Source of the DNA: Candidatus Dependentiae bacterium
GTDB taxonomy: Bacteria > Babelota > Babeliae > Babelales > Vermiphilaceae
Direction of reading: 5' to 3'
Length of the DNA: 64,000 nt
Assembly: GCA_026389015.1 (NCBI GenBank)
Contig: JAPLIR010000024.1
Span: forward strand, 27,128 to 91,127
Shown in pieces: positions 8,456 through 17,092 of the stretch (the first letter of the stretch is position 1; the number at the start of each line of letters is the position of its first letter). Below the pieces are notes generated by a model. It had not been told where the DNA came from. It did not search any database and saw nothing but the letters and a program-made list of their open reading frames with translations. A program made the position numbers and the translations under genes.

Positions 8456-9379
8456 TTAATCTTCTTTGTTAGGGAGCATACCACGTAATGGATGTTTAGT
8501 TTCGCACATTTTAGAAAGTTCTTCCAGTGAAACATGGGTATATTTTTCGGTGCTCGCTAAGGTCTTGTGGCCTAGGAGTTCTTGTACAACCCGTAAATCG
8601 GTTCCTTGATTGAGAAGATGGGTTGCAAATGAATGGCGAATCTTGTGGGGTGTAATTTTACGCTCAATGTGTAGGAATGACCGGAACATCTCAAACATTC
8701 TTTGAATTGAACGGCTGGTCAGAGGTTGGCTGCGATAGTTGAGAAACACATACTCATCAAGATTGTGTGGTGTTGGCCGTTCATGTTTAAGATATTGGTT
8801 CAACTTATCCTGTGCTTTTTGTCCAAAGAGCACCAGGCGTTCTCTGTTGCCTTTACCGCGAATGCGAATGGTCTTGTTCGGGGTGTCGATATCTTTAAAG
8901 CGTATGCCAATGAGTTCTGAGCATCGAATGCCGGTTGCATAAATGAATTCAAAAATTGTTTTATCGCGAATCGGATATTTTGTAGGCAGCTCATTATCTT
9001 GAATAGTATCGAGTAGGTGGAATATTTCATCGACACTTAAGTAGAGCGGTAATTTTTTATCAAGGCGTGGCCGTTTTAGCTTTAATGATAGAGTAATGCC
9101 GCAGGTGTGCAGAAATTTTTCGAATGATTTAAAGCAGGAGAATTTCCGTGCGATGGTATTCTTATCAATTTTTTTATAAAACAGGCTGACTAAAAATCGT
9201 TCGATGACTTGACGTACTTCCAAATGTTGTTGATCTTCCGCGCTTAATTCATGCCAGAATGTGATAAATTGGTTCAAGTCGCTCTCGTAGGCACGGTAGG
9301 TGTTATCAGCTAAGTTCTTTTCAACATGGAGATAGATTAAAAATTGCTCTTTTCTGTCTATAAACTCTGCTAGCGTCAT
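8456..9379 (-). CDS. xerD: Tyrosine recombinase of the XerC/XerD type
   Basis: Site-specific recombinase, in most bacteria used to resolve chromosome dimers at dif. The 307 residues have an N-terminal SAM-like core-binding domain (about 5-95) and a catalytic domain. Visible are Arg in ATGIRCSELIG (about 150), HKIRHSFATH (about 243, the HxxR box), GHKTLAS (about 270) and the nucleophile Tyr in STEKYTHVS (about 279). The RBS AGGAA lies 6 bp before the ATG. It is a full-length housekeeping type rather than a phage integrase. XerC versus XerD cannot be settled from this copy alone. Confidence 0.9.
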   Translation of the reverse strand: MTLAEFIDRKEQFLIYLHVEKNLADNTYRAYESDLNQFITFWHELSAEDQQHLEVRQVIERFLVSLFYKKIDKNTIARKFSCFKSFEKFLHTCGITLSLKLKRPRLDKKLPLYLSVDEIFHLLDTIQDNELPTKYPIRDKTIFEFIYATGIRCSELIGIRFKDIDTPNKTIRIRGKGNRERLVLFGQKAQDKLNQYLKHERPTPHNLDEYVFLNYRSQPLTSRSIQRMFEMFRSFLHIERKITPHKIRHSFATHLLNQGTDLRVVQELLGHKTLASTEKYTHVSLEELSKMCETKHPLRGMLPNKED

Positions 9380-9393
9380 TATAAGTTCCTTAA

Positions 9394-12129
9394 CTATGCT
9401 AAATTATAATCCTTGCAGCGACGATTAACCGATGAGCGATTGACCCCAAGGAAGGCGGCAATTTGATTTTGATTTTTAAATTTGTTCCATAATAGACTCA
9501 TGATTTTTGGATCGCGCAATGCATGCTTTCCTAAATTTGAGGCTTCAGTGAGTTCGGGGTCACTGATGGCATATGCAGGACTGAATTGCGTTTCGTTATA
9601 AATTTGGTTCTTTTTAGATTTCAAGATAAGCGCTTGATAAATTTTGTTTTTTAATTCGTGCAAGCTTGCCGGACGATTCATGAGTAATTTATTTTTTTCT
9701 TGTGGAGACAATTCGAGTAACGATTTAAAGGCTTGTGTTTTGAGGAGTTGCTCAGTAAATCCATGGATAAGGTCTAAAAATTCTTTTTCTGGAATGATAC
9801 TCAGGGGTGGAAGTTCAACGGTTGTAGCGTGTAATATTTCGAACAATGACTTTGAAAAAGTATTATCGTGCACCATCATCTGGAGATTTTGTTGTGTTGA
9901 GCAGATAACGCGAACATTGCTGTTTATTTTTTGATCACTTTTTGTTACGCAATATTCACCAGTTTTCAGGTAGTCAGCGAGCATCTCCTGTGTTTCTAGA
10001 TGCAAGAATTCAACGTTTTTGATATAGAGTGTTCCATTGTTATCTAACTTTTTAAACAATGGCTGAGCATTGCTGTTGCCAAATATAGGATTGACGCCGA
10101 ATAATTTGATTGAGGTGTCGGTGTTTTTATCATAGGTGGCAAGGTTCAAGGTAAAAAGAATTTCCCTATTACTGGTTCGGTGCAGCAGTTCAACTGCTGG
10201 CAGCACGTCATCTTCGGGGAATTCAAGCAAGGTGGCCTTGGTGCTTAAAGCTACTTTAAGTAAATCAAATTTAAAGTGTAACAACAGTTCTTGATATCCA
10301 GGGACCATGTGATTAATGAGTTGTCCCGTTTGTGTTGTTTCTAAATAGAGTAAATAGTCCCACTTGCTAGGATCTTTGAGTTGAGTGATTTGCTTGGTGA
10401 TAATGTCAGAAATTTCTGGATAATAGACGGTGATAATAACATTGCTGTGTTCTAGATTGGGTACACCGCAGAGCACTAGCTTATTGTCGTGTATGTCTCT
10501 GGTTATGATTGTTTGTGATGATTTGTACTCTTCGACTTGGCGTGCAATGAGCTTTAATGCTTGGGTGAGCGAGTGGCCTTCTTGCTTATTGATGTTGATT
10601 TGTATTAATTCTTTTGCCGTCTGATTGCCAAAAACAAAGCGTCTATTTTTATAAAAAATGATACCGATTTCTTTTTGCTTGGTGGGTCGCAAAAATGATC
10701 GGATACTTTCTTTATACAGATTGATTGTTTGGCGAGAGCTGGCCAGTTCTTCTCTGAGTTCTTTTGCTTCGTGGATGAGGGGTTCAATGTTTTGATGTTG
10801 TAACAAGTTGAGCGTATTGCTCAGATAGTTTGCAAACACTAACATTTGATCCCGTTCAATGTTGCTATAAAATTCTCTGATGCGTGTGTGTCGTTCAATA
10901 ATAATATAAGCTGCTATTCTTTGTTTATCATAAATGGGTAAAAATACGTCAGCATTAATACCTTCTAAGAAATCAAGTACTTTTTTTTGATTGGGGTCTT
11001 CATTATAAAAATGAGTGAAATCAATTTCATCGTAAATGAGAATCTTTTGTTTATGAATGAAAAGGCATAGCTCTGAATCGTGGCCATTCATAAATTGTTC
11101 TACCGTATCTTCCAGCTTATGCAGGTCTTTAGCTCGGTGAAAATTGGGCGTTTGTGTATTATTGGCTCGAATACAGATCATTGTTTTACGTACGGGGATA
11201 TGGAATGCTTCTTTAAAAAATGTTTGCACAATATGATCTAATTCTTGAGCGCTGTTTATTTTGCCGAGTTGTTCAAAAACATTCTTAAAGTCATCAATAA
11301 AATTAAAGGTGTGTTCAGATTGTACGTGGCTGTGGAAATTTAAAAATCGTAATCCCATAACCCGTTGCATGCAGTAATAGATGACATAAATGAGGAGTAG
11401 GGTGGAAACACTGACGGTTGTATAAACATATACCCCAAAAAATTTAAATAAAAAATGAGCGGCTTGTAAAAATTCGATTAATACATAGGGGAAGATTAAA
11501 AATTGAATAAAAGTACGGAGTTGTTTTTTTAGAATTTTAGGCACATTGGAAAAGCGCAATTTTTTGAACGTTACGTAAAGGCTCGGCATGAGAATAAGAC
11601 TAAATAAATAATACACGAGATAACGCATGATAGAGATTTCTAGGGGGATACCTGCAACGAGTGTTTTTGCTTGGGCTCGTTCAAACTCGTCAATGAGGCT
11701 GTTGTCAAAAAAAGCGATATAAAAGAAATAAATACTAAAAATTGTTCCTATCAGGGTGAAGACTTTGTGTGAAGTACGGAGCTTGAAGTTTTTTTCGCTT
11801 AAACTTTCAATAAACAATGCGAGTGATTGATATTGAATAATGAGAAAGCCCCACGCAATGCGTATAAAAAAAGTTGGCAGAGCATAATTTGTATGTGGCG
11901 CCCACAATTCTCGTGTTAATTTTATAATCCAAGCAATATCACCAAACATTGATCCTATGAGGAAGCCCAGCAAAAAGAACCAAGATTTTTGAATATTGGT
12001 TGATCGAAGGCCTTGTGGAATAAGGATGCTCAAAAAATAAATTTTAACGGAGAACGCAAGGAGGATAGCCACCAATAAAAATATGGGGCTCGAGACGGTG
12101 CTGCTAATAACTTCTACTACATGTATCAT
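9394..12129 (-). CDS. Membrane regulator: 7TM-GAF-PAS-degenerate sigma54-type AAA-Fis HTH (paralogue 1)
   Basis: 911 residues. About seven TM helices cover residues 10-270, in the style of histidine-kinase sensor regions. A GAF-like domain follows (about 285-455), then a short coiled coil, a PAS-like segment (GIIFYKNRRFVFGN, about 500), a domain aligning with sigma54-activator AAA+ modules (about 605-830), and a Fis-type helix-turn-helix ending the protein (FKNQNQIAAFLGVNRSSVNR). The ATPase is dead by eye: where GESGTGKE is expected it reads EFPEDDVL, the Walker B Asp/Glu of FLDEI become IKNV, and the GAFTGA loop is lost. The layout suggests a membrane-tethered DNA-binding regulator that senses a ligand. 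No phosphorylation site is evident. The tandem paralogue lies upstream, and the gene follows xer closely. Confidence 0.75.
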   Translation of the reverse strand: MIHVVEVISSTVSSPIFLLVAILLAFSVKIYFLSILIPQGLRSTNIQKSWFFLLGFLIGSMFGDIAWIIKLTRELWAPHTNYALPTFFIRIAWGFLIIQYQSLALFIESLSEKNFKLRTSHKVFTLIGTIFSIYFFYIAFFDNSLIDEFERAQAKTLVAGIPLEISIMRYLVYYLFSLILMPSLYVTFKKLRFSNVPKILKKQLRTFIQFLIFPYVLIEFLQAAHFLFKFFGVYVYTTVSVSTLLLIYVIYYCMQRVMGLRFLNFHSHVQSEHTFNFIDDFKNVFEQLGKINSAQELDHIVQTFFKEAFHIPVRKTMICIRANNTQTPNFHRAKDLHKLEDTVEQFMNGHDSELCLFIHKQKILIYDEIDFTHFYNEDPNQKKVLDFLEGINADVFLPIYDKQRIAAYIIIERHTRIREFYSNIERDQMLVFANYLSNTLNLLQHQNIEPLIHEAKELREELASSRQTINLYKESIRSFLRPTKQKEIGIIFYKNRRFVFGNQTAKELIQININKQEGHSLTQALKLIARQVEEYKSSQTIITRDIHDNKLVLCGVPNLEHSNVIITVYYPEISDIITKQITQLKDPSKWDYLLYLETTQTGQLINHMVPGYQELLLHFKFDLLKVALSTKATLLEFPEDDVLPAVELLHRTSNREILFTLNLATYDKNTDTSIKLFGVNPIFGNSNAQPLFKKLDNNGTLYIKNVEFLHLETQEMLADYLKTGEYCVTKSDQKINSNVRVICSTQQNLQMMVHDNTFSKSLFEILHATTVELPPLSIIPEKEFLDLIHGFTEQLLKTQAFKSLLELSPQEKNKLLMNRPASLHELKNKIYQALILKSKKNQIYNETQFSPAYAISDPELTEASNLGKHALRDPKIMSLLWNKFKNQNQIAAFLGVNRSSVNRRCKDYNLA

Positions 12130-12158
12130 AATGATTATTGATTTTAATGCGCTGAATA

Positions 12159-12164
12159 ATTATA
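12159..12164 (-). promoter_or_regulatory. Predicted -10 box of regulator paralogue 1
   Basis: Minus-strand TATAAT in the context TAGTATAATTATT, about 30 nt upstream of the ATG at 12129. The same TAGTATAAT string occurs at the same place before paralogue 2. No good -35 is visible, so an activator may be needed. Confidence 0.35.
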
Positions 12165-12238
12165 CTACCACTCAGTATGTTATTAAAAAGATAACATGCT
12201 GACAATAATAATAACGTTTTAATTGCAAAGGACAAGCT

Positions 12239-12280
12239 ATGTTCGGATGGCCACCACCAGCACCTGCTGTTTCATTATAA
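12239..12280 (+). CDS. Candidate 13-residue peptide gene divergent from regulator 1
   Basis: ATG to TAA encoding MFGWPPPAPAVSL, with AAAGGA about 6 bp before the ATG. It lies between the two giant regulators and is divergent from regulator 1. Regulator 2 also has a mini-ORF in the equivalent position (15185-15289). Function unknown; a signal peptide for the 7TM sensor or a leader peptide are guesses. An ORF this short can occur by chance. Confidence 0.3.
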   Translation: MFGWPPPAPAVSL

Positions 12281-12378
12281 TTTTTAAAGTTACGAGTGCC
12301 AGCTTTTGGACCGTAAATTTAAAATAATTTTTTTTGAGGCGAGAGAAGTGAAGCTGATAGAAATTTATGCCGGTGCAG

Positions 12379-15093
12379 TTAGAATAAATTATAATCTTTG
12401 CATCGGCGATTTATTGATGAACGATTCACGCCCAAAAATGTTGCCATTTTATTTTGATTTTTAAATTTGTTCCATAATAACGCCATTATTTTGGGGTCCC
12501 GCAGTGCGTGTTTACCCAGGCGTGCCGCTTGTATAATGTCCGGATCGCTTATTTCATACGCAGGATCAAACTGCGTCTCTTGATAGATTTCATTCTTTTT
12601 TGATTTCAAAATTAGTGTTTGTTGCACTTTCTCCTTTACTTCTTTGAGGCTTATAGGCCGCTGATGCGATATTTTTATTTGTTCTTGATTGGTTAATGCC
12701 AAAAGATTTTTGAAGGCATTATTTTTATGCAATGCTTGATCTGCAAAGCCTTGTGCTAAATTATGCAGTTCATGCTCGGGAATGGTGAGCAGTGACGGCA
12801 TGGAGAGTGAAGTCTTTTTGAGTTCGTTAAACAAGTTTTTAGAAAATTTACCCTCTTGTGTCATCGATTGCAAATCTTGGTTGGTTGAGCAGACAATGCG
12901 GATATTGCTTGGAATTTTTTGATCACTCTTAAATACGCGATAAAAACCATAACGAATAAATTCGGCAAGATGCTCTTGTGTATCGAGCGAGAGGCATTGA
13001 ATGTTTTTAATAAAGAGCGTCCCGACTTCATCGAGTTTTTTGAGTAATGGTTGTTGCGTGGCAGTTGATAAACCAAAGAGTGGGTTTATGCCAAACAGTT
13101 TTACTGCCGTATCAAAATTCTTTTCCGGACCTTCTAAATGGAGTATGTGGAGAGTTTCTCGCAAACTTATGTGATGCAAGAGCTCAACCGTTGGCAGCAA
13201 ATCTTCTTCAGGCATGGAGAGCAAGGTCGCTTTTTTGCTTAATGCTGTCTTGAGTAAGTTTATTTTAAAGTTAAGGAGTTGTTCCCCTGATCCAGGAACC
13301 AGCTGATTGATGAGTTTTCCTGATTGAGTAGTCTCAAGATAGAGTAAATAATCCCATTTGCTTGGATCTTTAAGTAAATCTATTTGTTTAGTGATAATAT
13401 CGGAAATTTCTGGATGATAGATGGTAATAATGACGTTGCTTTGTTCCAAGTTGGGAACACCGCAGAGCATTAATTTTTCCCCATCGCTATCGGTAATCAT
13501 AGAAGATTGTGCTGTTTTGTAATCTTCCACTTGATGGGCGATTTGTTTAAGTGCTTTTGTTAGCGGATGGCCTTCTTGGGTATTAATGTTTATTTTAACC
13601 AGTTCTTTGGCGGGTTGATTGCCAAAAATAAAGCGTCTATTTTTATAAAAGATAATACCAATTTCTTTTTGTTTACTGTGTTTCAAAAATGAGCGAATAC
13701 TTTCTTTATACTGGCCGACCTCAAGGTGCTTATTGTACAGCTCTTCCTTGAGCTCTTTTTCTTGGTGAATCAGAAGTTCTAAGTTTCTTGTTTGTAATAA
13801 GTGGATGATATTGCCCAAATAGCTGGTGAACACGAGCATCTCGTCTCGTTCGATGTTAGTATAGAATTCAGCGCGAGCATCTCGTTCGACAATAATGTAG
13901 GCAATCACTTTTTGTTGCTCATAGATGGGGATAACCACATCGGCATTAATGGTTTCCATAAATGCATGCATGGTGGTGATAGTTTGATTCTTTTCATAAA
14001 ATTGACTGAAGGCGATTTCATCGCGAATCAGGATTTTGTTATGAGCAATAAAGGCACTAATTTCATCGTCATGAGCGTTAAAGATGTGTTCTGCATGGAG
14101 CTCAATATGGCTGATTTCCTGTTTGGCCATGTTGGTATTTTTGTTGCTGTTTTCCATATTACGCATAAAAAGCAGCGTGCGACGTAGAGGAACGTGAAAC
14201 CCATCTTTAAAGAATGTTTGGGTGATATGCCCCAACTCTTGAACGGTAGTTGCATGGCTGAGTTGTTCTAATATGTCTTTAAAGTTATTGATAAAGCTAA
14301 ATTTTTGATGCGCTTGTATCTGTGGTTGAGTATTCAAAAAGCGTAAGCCAATGATTTTGCGTGCACAGTAGAAGATGGCGAAAGTTAATAAGAGACTTGA
14401 TATGTTTGCTATTGCATGAGCTCGAGCAACAGACATTTCAGAGTTAAAAGGGAAAATTTGGATAAAGTCTAAAGCGAGGTGGGGAATAATCAGAACCTTA
14501 ATAATGATTTTAAGTTGTTGCTTTAAAATTTTTGGTAAAGATGAATCACGTAATTTCATGAGGGTATAAAACAGCGTAGAAAGCATTAACAAGAACTTTG
14601 AGTAGAGTGTAAATGCTTGTTGTATGAACGGCTGAATTGCTACTCGATCGCTGATTTGAAAGCAATTGAAATTGTATATAGCCAATCCAATAAAGGATAA
14701 GCCAAACATGCTACTTATAAATATAAATAATTTTTGGCGAATATTGAATGGTTGTGTTTTATCAATAAGACTTTCTATGAATAATGCCAATGCCTGGTAT
14801 TGCACGATAAGCGCAATCCATGCAACACGAACCCATAAAGTTCTAAGTCGGTAATCAAGTGTGGGAAAGATATTGAGTATTAATTTCATTATCCATGCTG
14901 AATCGGCAATAAGTGAGCTTGCTAGTACAAAGACTAATAAAAGCCAGGAACGCTTAATGGGTTCGGTGGGATTTTTTTTAAGAAGTGCAGCAAGAATACA
15001 TGCCTTTAATACATACGCTGTAATCGTAGTTATGGAAAGAAAGAGGATGCTGGCAACAATTGATTCAATTATTGATAAAAGTGTGTAAAGCAT
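12379..15093 (-). CDS. Membrane regulator: 7TM-GAF-PAS-degenerate sigma54-type AAA-Fis HTH (paralogue 2)
   Basis: 904 residues, a clear tandem paralogue of 9394-12129 with the same order: about seven TM helices (to about 265), a GAF-like domain (about 280-450), a PAS-like segment (GIIFYKNRRFIFGN), a degenerate AAA module and a C-terminal Fis HTH (FKNQNKMATFLGVNRSSINR). The ATPase site is again destroyed: SMPEEDLL stands at the P-loop and GTLFIKNI at Walker B. The TM part is the most diverged and the PAS and HTH parts the most conserved. This suggests the same DNA-binding logic with different inputs. It has its own TATAAT-like box at 15121-15126 and 249 bp of spacer before paralogue 1, so the two are probably transcribed separately. 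Confidence 0.75.
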   Translation of the reverse strand: MLYTLLSIIESIVASILFLSITTITAYVLKACILAALLKKNPTEPIKRSWLLLVFVLASSLIADSAWIMKLILNIFPTLDYRLRTLWVRVAWIALIVQYQALALFIESLIDKTQPFNIRQKLFIFISSMFGLSFIGLAIYNFNCFQISDRVAIQPFIQQAFTLYSKFLLMLSTLFYTLMKLRDSSLPKILKQQLKIIIKVLIIPHLALDFIQIFPFNSEMSVARAHAIANISSLLLTFAIFYCARKIIGLRFLNTQPQIQAHQKFSFINNFKDILEQLSHATTVQELGHITQTFFKDGFHVPLRRTLLFMRNMENSNKNTNMAKQEISHIELHAEHIFNAHDDEISAFIAHNKILIRDEIAFSQFYEKNQTITTMHAFMETINADVVIPIYEQQKVIAYIIVERDARAEFYTNIERDEMLVFTSYLGNIIHLLQTRNLELLIHQEKELKEELYNKHLEVGQYKESIRSFLKHSKQKEIGIIFYKNRRFIFGNQPAKELVKININTQEGHPLTKALKQIAHQVEDYKTAQSSMITDSDGEKLMLCGVPNLEQSNVIITIYHPEISDIITKQIDLLKDPSKWDYLLYLETTQSGKLINQLVPGSGEQLLNFKINLLKTALSKKATLLSMPEEDLLPTVELLHHISLRETLHILHLEGPEKNFDTAVKLFGINPLFGLSTATQQPLLKKLDEVGTLFIKNIQCLSLDTQEHLAEFIRYGFYRVFKSDQKIPSNIRIVCSTNQDLQSMTQEGKFSKNLFNELKKTSLSMPSLLTIPEHELHNLAQGFADQALHKNNAFKNLLALTNQEQIKISHQRPISLKEVKEKVQQTLILKSKKNEIYQETQFDPAYEISDPDIIQAARLGKHALRDPKIMALLWNKFKNQNKMATFLGVNRSSINRRCKDYNLF

Positions 15094-15120
15094 AAATTAT
15101 TGATCTTGTAATAACTCTAT

Positions 15121-15126
15121 ATTATA
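15121..15126 (-). promoter_or_regulatory. Predicted -10 box of regulator paralogue 2
   Basis: Minus-strand TATAAT in the context ATAGTATAATATAG, about 28 nt upstream of the ATG at 15093. It shares TAGTATAAT and the following ATCAATAAT with the paralogue 1 leader. Confidence 0.35.
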
Positions 15127-15184
15127 CTATCGAATGTCATAAATATATTTACTAATTATAAAATTTTATTCACTAAGGGGCTCT

Positions 15185-15289
15185 ATGAATAGATTGTATG
15201 CAATTTTAAGTAAACTCACCCATCCGAATGTTATGTTGGTCGTAATGTTAGTGCGCATTGTTCTTGATGGCCCTCCAGTAGATGCATAA
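15185..15289 (+). CDS. Candidate 34-residue peptide gene divergent from regulator 2
   Basis: ATG to TAA preceded by AAGGGG at 6 bp. The product begins MNRLYAILSKLTHPN, has a hydrophobic centre (VMLVVMLVRIVL) and ends DGPPVDA. It lies 91 bp from the start of regulator 2 and reads away from it. The amphipathic start, hydrophobic core and short polar tail would suit a small exported or membrane peptide. No family is recognised. The pairing with a 7TM sensor gene recalls peptide-pheromone loci, which is inference only. Confidence 0.45.
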   Translation: MNRLYAILSKLTHPNVMLVVMLVRIVLDGPPVDA

Positions 15290-15361
15290 TTTTATATTAA
15301 TCATCCTAGCACAAAAAAGCCTTTAAACAAAGCAATTTTGTGCCATTCCAGGAGATGAAAA

Positions 15362-16039
15362 TTGAAGTTGCCGGACCCAGATTCTACCTTAAGAATCATG
15401 AAAATTATCCATATACTGCGCCAATCGACGCAAGCATATGTTCAGCCGGCATCAATTACCCTCGTCAAACAGTATGGCCGAGATCCGTTTTTGGTCTTGG
15501 CCAGTTGTCTTTTAAGTCTCAGAACCAAAGATACGGTCTCCCTCCCTGCTTCACAGCGCCTTTTTGAGTATGCTAAAACGCCTCAAGAGATGCTCAAAGT
15601 TCCCTTGGCCATCTTAGAAAAAGTTATTTACCCTGTTGGTTTTTATCGCCAAAAAGCTCGGACACTCCATCATATCAGTGCTGAGCTCCTGGCTAGGTTC
15701 AATGGCCAGGTGCCAGAAACGTTTCAAGAACTTATTTCACTCAAAGGTGTTGGGCCAAAAACGGCCAACCTTGTCCTAGCAGAGGGTTTTAATATCCCCG
15801 CCATTTGTGTCGACACTCATGTGCACAGAATCTCCAATCGATTAGGTATTGTAAAAACCAGCACGCCGGAAGAAACCGAGCGGGAACTTAAAAAAATCCT
15901 ACCACAAGAATATTGGCGTGAATGGAGTAGTCTTATGGTCATGTGGGGTCAAAATATCTGTATGCCTGTTTCGCCTTTTTGTTCAAAGTGTCCTATAGTC
16001 GATCTATGCCCCAAGGTCGGGGTAAAAAAACGACGTTAA
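15362..16039 (+). CDS. nth: Endonuclease III (base-excision repair DNA glycosylase/AP lyase)
   Basis: Removes oxidised pyrimidines from DNA and cleaves abasic sites. The 225 residues have a helix-hairpin-helix LKGVGPKTANLVL with the catalytic Lys (about 133), the catalytic Asp in VDTHVHR (about 151), and a C-terminal 4Fe-4S set at about 200, 207, 210 and 216 (C-x6-C-x2-C-x5-C). The start chosen is TTG at 15362 because AGGAG sits 7-8 bp upstream; an ATG at 15398 without a good RBS would drop 12 residues. It stands alone, with a hairpin terminator further downstream. Confidence 0.93.
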   Translation: MKLPDPDSTLRIMKIIHILRQSTQAYVQPASITLVKQYGRDPFLVLASCLLSLRTKDTVSLPASQRLFEYAKTPQEMLKVPLAILEKVIYPVGFYRQKARTLHHISAELLARFNGQVPETFQELISLKGVGPKTANLVLAEGFNIPAICVDTHVHRISNRLGIVKTSTPEETERELKKILPQEYWREWSSLMVMWGQNICMPVSPFCSKCPIVDLCPKVGVKKRR

Positions 16040-16146
16040 TTAACCCCTCACACGGCTTTCAAGCAGTGGTTTAGGGGGGGCGGAAAAAGGGCTTTAGCCC
16101 ATTCATCCTCAGTCTTGAAAAGACGTGGGGTTTTCTGGGGATAAAA

Positions 16147-16175
16147 AAAGGGCGGAATTTTTAGTTCCACCCTTT
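16147..16175. terminator. Bidirectional terminator between nth and a convergent gene
   Basis: AAAGGGCGGAA pairs with TTCCACCCTTT (one mismatch) over a 7-nt loop. Seven A residues precede it, giving a U-tract for the minus-strand gene ending at 16202. Confidence 0.75.
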
Positions 16176-16201
16176 ATAAAATCTTATTTTCTAGATTCGT
16201 A

Positions 16202-16774
16202 TTATTTCTTTTTTGCCGGTGCCGGAGCATTTGCGACTGGCTTTGTCGCTATCGCTGGCGCGGCAGGGCAAAATGATGCGCCGAGTGTTGATTTTAAGGT
16301 AACGAAATCAGCTACTGAAACTGATTTTGTAGTTGTTGCCTTTTCAAGATCCGCGAGCGCTACACTTTTAGGGTTTGAGTTTGCTTTCCTGAGCACATCT
16401 ACTTGTGCTGCTGGCCAGGTAAAGGTGATAACGCCAAGCTGCGCAGTTTCACCAGGCATTCCGGCCGCCGTTGCTTGTGCTTGGGTATTTAATCGAATGC
16501 TGCCTTGTGCGGCTACGGTTAAAGGATTGCTGGCCTGTTTGGTATCGGCTCGGTTGAGTGCTTGGATTTTAAAGTCAGAACCTTCGAGTCTAAGGTAGCA
16601 ACGAAGTCCTTCTTTGACTGTTGTGCTCCAATGGTAGTTGCATTTGAGCTCTTGGTCTTGAGCTCCAGTAACCAGACCATCTTTTATACATAGTAATTTG
16701 TGTGCTTGGACAAATGTTGAGGTGTTGGCTAGAACTAACGCTAGAGTTATCGTTAGCAGTGTGTTTTTCTTCAT
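16202..16774 (-). CDS. Secreted protein of unknown function with Ala/Pro/Lys-rich tail
   Basis: 190 residues from the ATG at 16774, chosen because GGAG lies just upstream; the longer in-frame start would swallow that RBS. A clear signal peptide is MKKNTLLTITLALVLANTST then FVQA. The mature part has paired cysteines (LLCIKDG, LKCNYHW, RCYLRL) that could form disulfides, and it ends in a low-complexity APAPAKKK tail. No domain is recognised. The gene is convergent with nth. Confidence 0.7.
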   Translation of the reverse strand: MKKNTLLTITLALVLANTSTFVQAHKLLCIKDGLVTGAQDQELKCNYHWSTTVKEGLRCYLRLEGSDFKIQALNRADTKQASNPLTVAAQGSIRLNTQAQATAAGMPGETAQLGVITFTWPAAQVDVLRKANSNPKSVALADLEKATTTKSVSVADFVTLKSTLGASFCPAAPAIATKPVANAPAPAKKK

Positions 16775-16786
16775 AAAACTCTCCAT

Positions 16787-17092
16787 TTTTTATTATTCAT
16801 AAGTAATCAAAATATTGCAGTACTCTATCATTATCAATATTAATATTACTAATAGCAAATAAGACAAGTCAATAGAATTGATTGTTTGTTCATAGGGGGA
16901 TGCATTGTATGGGGTTTTTACTGAGAAAACCGAAGATTATGGGGGCAATAGGGGGTAGGATTTTTATGTGCCCGCAAAAATCATGCTTATGGTGTAGAAA
17001 TCATTTAAAAACCAAAAAAAAGCCCTATCTCATGCTGTATATTTGCATAAGGTAGGACTTTTTTTTAAATCGTGTTATTTTTCAGATCTTAG
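16787..17092. other. Intergenic region, no gene seen
   Basis: AT-rich leader of the secreted protein (16774) plus a terminator hairpin at 17014-17066. No RNA gene or ORF with an RBS was recognised. Confidence 0.6.
17014..17066 (-). terminator. Terminator after the coiled-coil protein gene
   Basis: AAAAAGCCCTATCTCATGC pairs imperfectly with GCATAAGGTAGGACTTTTT. A-runs and T-runs on both sides make it usable in either direction; it lies 27 bp past the stop at 17093. Confidence 0.8.

Noticed and set aside
8221..8535. 104-residue minus-strand ORF across the PBP2/xer junction
   Set aside because: Overlaps both well-supported genes in another frame.
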